Positions 5,998-10,920 of a stretch of DNA of 10,920 nucleotides are shown piece by piece (within the stretch, counting starts at the first letter, position 1; each line of letters begins with the position of its first letter). The stretch comes from Oceanicaulis sp. (GTDB lineage: Bacteria > Pseudomonadota > Alphaproteobacteria > Caulobacterales > Maricaulaceae): assembly GCA_007571185.1 (NCBI GenBank), contig RKRX01000048.1, positions 1-10,920 on the forward strand, written 5' to 3'. Below the pieces are notes generated by a model. It searched no databases and had not been told where the DNA came from. It was given only the letters and a program-made list of their open reading frames with translations. The position numbers and the translations under genes were made by a program.

Positions 5998-7761
5998 TCA
6001 CATACGTTCAGGCACATCAATACCGATCAGGCCCAGCACCAGTTCCAGTTGACGCAATGCGGTTTCCGCCAGGCGCAGGCGTGAGGACCGAACAGCCTCA
6101 TCTCTTTCCGACAGGATCGGACAAGCTGTATAAAAGCCTGAAAAGGCCTGGGCCAGACTATAGGCATGTTCACACAACACATTCGGCGCCCGATCACGTT
6201 CGGCCCGAACCAGAGCAGTTTCAAACCCGTCCAGACGGCGGATCAGCGCCGCTTCCGTGTCATGGCTTATCACCATGGAACCCGGGGCCACGCCCTTCCC
6301 TGCCGCTTTCTTCAAAAGCGATTTGATACGCACGGCCTGATACTGCAAATATGGCCCGGTCTTGCCTTCAAAACTGACAAAGCGATCAAGATCGAAGGCA
6401 TAATTGGTAGTGCGCAGATTCTGTAGATCGGAAAACCTTATTGCAGCATTGGCCACGGCCCGCGCCACATTCTCAAATTCCATTTCACTGAGTTCGGCGC
6501 CGAGTCCGGCTTCATTCAGACGCTCCCGCGCGCGTTCTCGGGCCGTGTCGATCAGGTCAGCCAAACGGAAAGTGTCGCCGGCCCGGGTCCGCAGGCGTTT
6601 GCCGTCAGGACCGTTCACCGTGCCGAATTTCACATGCTCAAGCGTATTCTCTCGCACCATGCCCGCCTTGCAGGCGGCGCGGAAGACTTGCTCGAAATGA
6701 TATGACTGACCCAGATCCACCACATACAGAATGAGATCAGGGTTCCGCCGCCGCTGGCGATCAAGAATTGTGGCCAGATCTGTGGTGGCGTAGAGCGCCG
6801 AGCCCTGGTTCGACACCAAAATCAGCGGCGCCAGCGCCTTGCTGTCATCTTCACGGTCTACCCGCACAACCCATGCGCCATCGCTCTGCTCGGCCACGCC
6901 ACGGGCCTTGAGGTCGGCGACCAGCTCGGGGATTAGATCGTTGACATCGCTTTCACCTTTCCACAGATCGAAATGCACGCCCAGCGCCCGGAAATCGTCT
7001 TTCAGCGCCGCAATCGACACATTGATGAAGTGACGCAGCAGAGCGCGATACCCCGGGCGACCCGCTTGCAGCTCAGCTGTCGCCTTGCGCGAACGGTCAT
7101 TGCGAACGGGGTCTTTCCTGGCCTTGGCGGAGGCTTGCGGATAAAGACGCGCCAAGTCTTCAATAGTGACCGGGGCCTGCCCGGGATAGGGTCCGGTCAA
7201 GGCTGCGTCAAAATAAGGCAGATCAGGGCATTCATCCTCCAGCTCGGTGATCAGATGCCCCATTTGCAGACCCCAATCGCCCAGATGAATGTCAGACATC
7301 ACCTGATGACCGCGAAAGCGCATCAGTCTCTGCAAGCTGTCGCCGATGATGGATGAACGCAGATGACCTACGTGCATGGGCTTGGCCACGTTGGGACCGC
7401 CGAAATCAAGCATCAGGCGCAAGGGCTGAACGGCCATGCGTGCGCCAGCGCGCGCATCTTCAGAGAGAGCATCGCCCCGCTGGGCATACATATCCATGGG
7501 CGGAGTCAGGTTCAAAAACCCAGGTCCTGCAATCGCGACCTTAAGAGCGGGATGGTCTTTGGCCAGTCTGGCTGCGACCGCCTCGGCCACCACACGCGGG
7601 GCTCTTCGCGCATGTCTGGCTGCCGCCATGGCGCCATTGCACTGATAAGGCGCCAGATCGGGGCGATCGGATTCAAACACCGCGCCCAGCTCCGCCGGCA
7701 AACCCACGGTCTTGAACGCGCCGCCTACGGCGCGGGTTAATTGCTCGACAATCGACGTCAT
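5998..7761 (-). CDS. argS: Arginine--tRNA ligase
   Basis: This class I synthetase charges tRNA-Arg in the cytoplasm. The 587 residues show the ArgRS-specific N-terminal domain (about 1-85; ...AIAGPGFLNL at 76-85). The HIGH motif appears as HVGH (130-133) in NVAKPMHVGHLRSSIIGD, followed by MSDIHLGDWGLQMGHL (155-170). The region normally holding KMSKS reads GPDGKRLRTRAGDT (384-397), the usual ArgRS substitute. The C-terminal DALR anticodon-binding domain (about 465-587) ends LRLAETALRQLELVLGLIGI. The ATG at 7761 follows AGGACCA. The gene starts 19 bp after the lipoprotein gene on the same strand, so the two are probably cotranscribed. Nothing looks broken. Confidence 0.97.
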   Translation of the reverse strand: MTSIVEQLTRAVGGAFKTVGLPAELGAVFESDRPDLAPYQCNGAMAAARHARRAPRVVAEAVAARLAKDHPALKVAIAGPGFLNLTPPMDMYAQRGDALSEDARAGARMAVQPLRLMLDFGGPNVAKPMHVGHLRSSIIGDSLQRLMRFRGHQVMSDIHLGDWGLQMGHLITELEDECPDLPYFDAALTGPYPGQAPVTIEDLARLYPQASAKARKDPVRNDRSRKATAELQAGRPGYRALLRHFINVSIAALKDDFRALGVHFDLWKGESDVNDLIPELVADLKARGVAEQSDGAWVVRVDREDDSKALAPLILVSNQGSALYATTDLATILDRQRRRNPDLILYVVDLGQSYHFEQVFRAACKAGMVRENTLEHVKFGTVNGPDGKRLRTRAGDTFRLADLIDTARERARERLNEAGLGAELSEMEFENVARAVANAAIRFSDLQNLRTTNYAFDLDRFVSFEGKTGPYLQYQAVRIKSLLKKAAGKGVAPGSMVISHDTEAALIRRLDGFETALVRAERDRAPNVLCEHAYSLAQAFSGFYTACPILSERDEAVRSSRLRLAETALRQLELVLGLIGIDVPERM

Positions 7762-7780
7762 TGGTCCTGGACCTGAGGTT

Positions 7781-8353
7781 TCAGTCCTGCCCTGCGCCTA
7801 TCCGGAACCGTAGCCCGCCCCGGTTGAACGCCAGTTGCTTATCCGTCAGTTCAAACCCAACCAGGACCTCAAAATTTTCACCCGAAGTGGAAGCGTTCAC
7901 ACGCGGAATCGAAATGGGTTTGAATTGCTCAATCACCTCAACACGATCTTGCCCTGGCTCAAAGGTCACGGTGATGGGAAAGACCTGACGGTCAATCACC
8001 ACCCGATCAGTACGGGTTACCGCTACAAACATGTTATAGGTATGGGTGTCGCCCTGCGCGGCCGGGCCCCGACCAAACGCCAGGCGCACCGCCATCTCCA
8101 TGTTCAGCGGTTTGGCTTGTGAATCAGTATACCGGCACAGACTCGCCACGTTCAGAATTTCGCCGGTGAACCCCACATGCTCGAACGTGTTCACCTCGCC
8201 GTGGATATCCACCATGCGATGCGCATCATAAAGGGCCAGAGTATTGGGGCACGGTCCCGGATTGGCCTGTGACCCTCCCAGAGCGTTGCGCACGGACGAG
8301 CACCCGGTCACAATCAGCATAACAGCCATCAGACTGGCGGCGGACAAACGCAT
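7781..8353 (-). CDS. Predicted lipoprotein of unknown function
   Basis: This is a 190-residue protein with a short basic-hydrophobic signal peptide and a lipobox, MRLSAASLMAVMLIVTGC, giving lipidation at C18. After a short linker the mature part contains PCPNTLALYDAHRMVDIHG, then LNVASLCRYTDSQ and a region rich in beta-type sequence (YNMFVAVTRTDRVVIDRQVF, VLVGFELTDKQLAFNRGG). It is probably periplasm-facing, anchored in the inner or outer membrane. Two further cysteines (in PCPNT and LCRYT) could form a disulfide; this is inference. The ATG at 8353 has GAGG about 8 nt upstream. I recognise no named family. Cotranscription with argS probably reflects shared promoter use, not shared function. 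Confidence 0.88.
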   Translation of the reverse strand: MRLSAASLMAVMLIVTGCSSVRNALGGSQANPGPCPNTLALYDAHRMVDIHGEVNTFEHVGFTGEILNVASLCRYTDSQAKPLNMEMAVRLAFGRGPAAQGDTHTYNMFVAVTRTDRVVIDRQVFPITVTFEPGQDRVEVIEQFKPISIPRVNASTSGENFEVLVGFELTDKQLAFNRGGLRFRIGAGQD

Positions 8354-8381
8354 GGCGTACCTCGGAGGCGGCTGGAAGCCG

Positions 8382-8398
8382 GACCTGACGAACAGGTC
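8382..8398 (-). repeat. Hairpin in the leader of the lipoprotein gene
   Basis: GACCTG and CAGGTC are perfect 6-bp arms around a 5-nt loop, about 29 bp ahead of the lipoprotein start. It could be an operator or an mRNA hairpin. No T run follows, so it is not a simple terminator. Confidence 0.4.
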
Positions 8399-8453
8399 GC
8401 GGCGATGGAGTCACGGTTTCCCTTCGCAGTGCGGTCAGGGTCTGTTAGAGTTG

Positions 8454-8482
8454 TCTGTACGACGCACACACACATAGAGCAA
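8454..8482 (-). promoter_or_regulatory. Candidate promoter for the lipoprotein-argS unit
   Basis: TTGCTC (8482-8477) and TACAGA (8459-8454) lie 17 bp apart in the 161-bp gap between divergent genes. Each hexamer matches consensus only partly. The spacer includes a short GT/CA dinucleotide run. A plus-strand TTGTCT at 8451-8456 could serve ispH, but no good -10 box accompanies it. Confidence 0.25.
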
Positions 8483-8514
8483 CGCCCTATTGTCCATCCT
8501 CGCAGAGGCGATTC

Positions 8515-9459
8515 ATGAGCGACAAACCTGTTCTGACCGTTCGACTGGCCGCCCCGCGGGGGTTTTGCGCCGGTGTGGATCGCGCTATCCAGATCGTGGA
8601 GAAGGCGCTAGAACGCTATGGTGCGCCGGTTTATGTCCGTCATGAGATTGTACACAACGGGCATGTGGTGAACCGTCTGGAGGCCATGGGTGCGGTTTTC
8701 GTCAGAGAACTAGACGCGTGTCCAGATGATCGTCCCGTCATATTCTCCGCCCATGGCGTGCCCAAATGGGTGCCCGCCGAAGCAGAGCGGCGCAAAATGC
8801 TGTATGTGGACGCGACCTGCCCGCTGGTCAGCAAAGTGCATGTGGAAGCGCAGCGTCACTACAAGGACGGCAAACAGGTTCTGCTGATCGGTCATGCCGG
8901 TCACCCTGAGGTGATCGGCACCATGAACCAATTGCCCCAAGGTGAAGTTGTGCTGATTGAAACGGTTGAGGACGCCCGGACTTTCCAACCCGAAGACCCA
9001 GGCAATATCGCCTTCGTCACCCAGACCACCCTGTCTGTGGATGATACCGCCGGGATCATCGCCGCCCTGCAGGCGCGCTTTCCTGCAATCTCCGCTCCAC
9101 ACAAGGAAGATATCTGCTATGCCACGACCAATCGCCAGGCAGCTGTCAAGGCGATCAGCGAGGGGGCCGATCTGGTGCTGGTGGTAGGGGCGCCCAACTC
9201 TTCCAATTCAGTCCGGTTAGTGGAAGTGGCCCAGCGCGCGGGCGCTGGAACCGCCCGCCTCATCCAGAAGGCGGAGGAGCTGAATTGGAGCTGGTTTGAC
9301 GGCGTGCAACGCATCGGCGTCACCGCCGGAGCCAGCGCCCCGGAAGAGCTGGTGGAAGATATTCTGGCCGCAGTCGCCAGGCTTTACACCCTGAGGATCA
9401 AGGAGGTGCGGGTGGTTGAGGAAAACGTGGTCTTCAAATTGCCCAAAGAAGTAGCCTGA
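8515..9459 (+). CDS. ispH: 4-hydroxy-3-methylbut-2-enyl diphosphate reductase
   Basis: IspH is the last enzyme of the methylerythritol phosphate pathway; a [4Fe-4S] protein, it reduces HMBPP to IPP and DMAPP. The 314-residue length is typical. The three cluster cysteines are C18 ([11 protein letters not shown]), C102 ([10 protein letters not shown]) and C201 ([10 protein letters not shown]). Substrate-site residues are H47 (EIVHN), H80 (SAHG), and H130 and E132 (GHAGHPE). [15 protein letters not shown] and [13 protein letters not shown] are also standard. The ATG at 8515 has AGAGGCG 7 nt upstream. It is divergent from the lipoprotein gene. The next gene on its strand is rnhA after 90 bp. Confidence 0.98.
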   Translation: MSDKPVLTVRLAAPRGFCAGVDRAIQIVEKALERYGAPVYVRHEIVHNGHVVNRLEAMGAVFVRELDACPDDRPVIFSAHGVPKWVPAEAERRKMLYVDATCPLVSKVHVEAQRHYKDGKQVLLIGHAGHPEVIGTMNQLPQGEVVLIETVEDARTFQPEDPGNIAFVTQTTLSVDDTAGIIAALQARFPAISAPHKEDICYATTNRQAAVKAISEGADLVLVVGAPNSSNSVRLVEVAQRAGAGTARLIQKAEELNWSWFDGVQRIGVTAGASAPEELVEDILAAVARLYTLRIKEVRVVEENVVFKLPKEVA

Positions 9460-9553
9460 ACACGGAAGGCTCACATTTCGGCAAGGTTATTTGGGCACGT
9501 CCGATATTTTCGAGATCGAAGACCCGCCCTTGGAAAATGCACTCGAAAAATGA
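9455..9553 (+). other. Coding-like stretch in the ispH-rnhA gap ending in an ATGA overlap with rnhA
   Basis: A frame different from both neighbours is open from the end of ispH to a TGA at 9551-9553 that overlaps the rnhA ATG as ATGA. Its end reads [19 protein letters not shown], an ordered acidic sequence that looks protein-like. There is no ATG or GTG in frame; a TTG at 9491 is the only possible start and would give 20 residues. It may be the tail of a lost gene, or chance. No good Shine-Dalgarno site is seen for rnhA, which would fit past translational coupling. Confidence 0.25.
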
Positions 9554-9990
9554 CTGACGACACGATCGTGATTCACACTGACGGCGCCTGCTCGGGCAAT
9601 CCCGGCCCGGGCGGCTGGGGCGCGATCCTGAGTTGGAAAGGCCATGAGAAGGAACTCTCAGGCGCAGAAGCTGAAACCACCAATAACCGGATGGAGCTGA
9701 CGGCGGCAATCACAGCACTGGAAACGATCAGGAAAACCCCATCCCGGGTGCGCGTTGTCACCGACAGCACCTATGTGCGTGACGGGGTGACCAGATGGAT
9801 CCATGACTGGAAACGCAAAGGCTGGAAAACCTCCGCCGGAAAACCCGTCAAGAACAAGGATTTGTGGAAACGGCTAGACGCCATCTCCAGCCAGCACGAT
9901 GTGCAATGGGAATGGGTGAAAGGCCATGCCGGCCACCCCGGGAACGAACGCGCCGACACGCTGGCGCGTCAGGCCCTCTCCACCCTCTGA
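9550..9990 (+). CDS. rnhA: Ribonuclease HI
   Basis: RNase HI cuts the RNA strand of RNA-DNA hybrids using two metal ions. The 146 residues form the single RNase H domain. The catalytic set is complete: D11 ([16 protein letters not shown]), E49 ([11 protein letters not shown]), D72 ([15 protein letters not shown]), H126 ([14 protein letters not shown]) and D136. The basic handle [20 protein letters not shown] (87-106) is present, as in bacterial type 1 enzymes. The start at 9550 places D11 where expected. The preceding bases (CTCGAAAA) are a poor ribosome-binding site, which is unusual in this window. It converges on the peroxiredoxin gene, 60 bp away, with no obvious hairpin terminator between them. 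Confidence 0.98.
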   Translation: MTDDTIVIHTDGACSGNPGPGGWGAILSWKGHEKELSGAEAETTNNRMELTAAITALETIRKTPSRVRVVTDSTYVRDGVTRWIHDWKRKGWKTSAGKPVKNKDLWKRLDAISSQHDVQWEWVKGHAGHPGNERADTLARQALSTL

Positions 9991-10050
9991 ACCCGAAGAT
10001 GGTCCGACAGATGGCGCTTTCCCGTGATCTGGATGCAGTGAGTACAGAGA

Positions 10051-10533
10051 TTACAGATTTTCCAGCACGTGGGCAGCGGAAGACACTTCAAACCCGCCGG
10101 CTTCATCCACGAAGAAATGTTCGACCACCTTGTCATTGGCCACTAGCGCATAGCGCCGGGAGCGCTGGCCCATGCCGAAGGAGGAAGCGTCAAACACCAA
10201 GTCCAGAGCTTGAGCGAAATCGCCATTGCCATCGGCCAGCATCATCACCTTGTCCCCGACATTCTGATCCTGACCCCAGGCGTCCATGACGAACACATCA
10301 TTGATCGCAGTGCAGGCAATCCGGTCTACGCCCTTGGTCGCCAGTTCATCGGCCTTTTCGAGAAAACCCGGCAGGTGCTTGGCTGAACAAGTGGGAGTGT
10401 AGGCGCCTGGCACAGCAAACAGAACAACGCGCTTGCCAGCGAACACTTCATCGGTGCTCATCGGAGCAGGACCGTCTGCAGTCATGCTCATGAAAGTGAC
10501 ATCGGGCAGGGTATCACCGACTTTGATGGTCAT
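10051..10533 (-). CDS. Prx5-type peroxiredoxin
   Basis: This is a thiol peroxidase that reduces hydrogen peroxide and organic peroxides. The 160-residue length fits bacterial Prx5-group proteins. The active site PGAYTPTC puts the peroxidatic cysteine at C49 with T46 beside it. The partner stretch IACTAINDVFVMDAWG (72-87) and FGMGQRSRRYALV (119-131), which holds the conserved arginine, are typical. A second cysteine, C74, lies in a position common in the family and is not clearly a resolving cysteine. The ATG at 10533 follows AAGGAG at 7 nt. The open frame continues upstream to 10632, but that is leader sequence. Neighbourhood to rnhA is common in alphaproteobacteria. Confidence 0.95.
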   Translation of the reverse strand: MTIKVGDTLPDVTFMSMTADGPAPMSTDEVFAGKRVVLFAVPGAYTPTCSAKHLPGFLEKADELATKGVDRIACTAINDVFVMDAWGQDQNVGDKVMMLADGNGDFAQALDLVFDASSFGMGQRSRRYALVANDKVVEHFFVDEAGGFEVSSAAHVLENL

Positions 10534-10574
10534 GGACGCGCTCCTTGTTAGCGAAGAATACCGCCTTCCACTTA

Positions 10575-10615
10575 GTCCCGCCTCACCTCCCTGGCAAGTC
10601 AGGCAGAGACGGGAC
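10575..10615 (-). repeat. Inverted repeat in the leader region of the peroxiredoxin gene
   Basis: The outer arms GTCCCG (10575-10580) and CGGGAC (10610-10615) are exactly complementary and extend partly on both sides (CTTAGTCCCG and CGGGACAAG). Inside lies a second short repeat, CTGG...TCAGG. The structure lies 42-82 bp before the peroxiredoxin ATG. It could act as an operator for a redox regulator, or as a terminator-like hairpin for the upstream gene, though no T run follows. Confidence 0.4.
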
Positions 10616-10682
10616 AAGACCCTCTTTCCCAATCAAAACGGCGAAAATCTCACGGCCCGAGCGGTTGCGATCAGGCGCCCGA

Positions 10683-10920
10683 TCACCACCTGAACCCGAC
10701 GACCTCCAGCCCGGCGCGCCATTCGCTGGGGCGACTGCTCACATATGAACGCAGAACCTGACCGTCCGGGCCCAGTGCGAACCCGTAGCCCAGTTCCGTG
10801 TTCCAGCTCATCTGCGGCGTCACCCCGCGCTCAGAGCCCGCGCCTGGCGCACGCATCCGATCATCGCCCCATAGCTGTAATCCGCCGCCCAGGCCGCCGC
10901 CCAGCGAGCCCGCATGGCCC
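10683..10920 (-). CDS. C-terminal end of a probable outer-membrane beta-barrel protein (cut by window edge)
   Basis: A minus-strand frame is open from the right edge to a TGA at 10685-10683, giving 78 residues of an incomplete gene. It starts with glycine-rich sequence (SLGGGLGGGLQLWGDDRM) and continues SWNTELGYGFALGPDGQVL, then SSRPSEWRAGLEVVGFRW. Alternating small/aromatic residues and a terminal aromatic (FRW-stop) are typical of outer-membrane barrel C-termini. The LQLWGDD ... ELGYGFAL pattern resembles the barrel end of large autotransporter-like surface proteins from related bacteria. The N-terminus and passenger are not visible, so the class is only inferred. It reads toward the peroxiredoxin gene, 149 bp away. 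Confidence 0.65.
   Translation of the reverse strand, partial: GHAGSLGGGLGGGLQLWGDDRMRAPGAGSERGVTPQMSWNTELGYGFALGPDGQVLRSYVSSRPSEWRAGLEVVGFRW

Noticed and set aside
6570..6610. Missing KMSKS motif in ArgRS
   Set aside because: Most bacterial arginyl-tRNA synthetases lack a canonical KMSKS; the GKRLRTRAGDT sequence is the expected equivalent.
8464..8475. Short CA dinucleotide run between the lipoprotein and ispH genes
   Set aside because: Only about five units, too short to call a phase-variable tract.
10534..10632. 33-residue N-terminal extension of the peroxiredoxin
   Set aside because: A strong AAGGAG site 7 nt before the ATG at 10533 and the family N-terminus MTIKVGDTLPDV fix the start downstream.
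10669..10684. Near-palindrome GATC-GGCGCC-GATC type overlapping the barrel gene stop
   Set aside because: It contains a mismatch and is not followed by a T run, so I cannot call it a terminator.

Overview
The window reads as alphaproteobacterial chromosome. The base composition is GC-rich. The glycine decarboxylase P-protein is split into two subunits, and the gene order ispH - rnhA - peroxiredoxin is familiar from this class. The best promoter candidate fits the Caulobacter housekeeping pattern (TTGAC plus GCTA). I infer a Caulobacterales/Maricaulales-type marine bacterium, but no marker here settles the genus.

Layout. The left edge (1-213, +) carries the last 70 codons of an IS4-family transposase, followed by about 300 bp with no convincing gene. 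From there to about 8350 everything reads on the minus strand. In transcription order this begins with a two-gene unit, a lipoprotein gene (7781-8353) followed 19 bp later by argS (5998-7761). Next is a promoter near 5899-5926, a tandem glycine riboswitch (5647-5840), and the glycine cleavage operon gcvT - gcvH - small ORF - gcvPA - gcvPB (5581 down to 967). A possible 40-residue ORF and a small two-helix membrane protein (525-815) follow. On the plus strand lie ispH (8515-9459) and rnhA (9550-9990). These converge on a minus-strand Prx5-type peroxiredoxin gene (10051-10533). At the right edge (10683-10920, minus) is the C-terminal end of what looks like an outer-membrane beta-barrel protein.

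How the genes work together. GcvPA/GcvPB (P-protein), GcvH (lipoyl carrier) and GcvT (aminomethyltransferase) are three of the four components of the glycine cleavage system. The L-protein (dihydrolipoamide dehydrogenase) is not in the window and is normally shared with other complexes. The RNA upstream of gcvT has two recognisable glycine aptamers, so the whole operon is probably switched by glycine. The remaining genes are housekeeping (ArgRS, IspH, RNase HI) or oxidative defence (peroxiredoxin).

Most worth a second look: the 62-codon ORF packed between gcvH and gcvPA; the competing leader structures ahead of the riboswitch; the 90-bp gap between ispH and rnhA, where many alphaproteobacteria carry thrB and which here contains a coding-like tail ending in an ATGA overlap with rnhA; and the IS4 remnant next to an unassigned region. 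I saw no clear new defence or mobile system.
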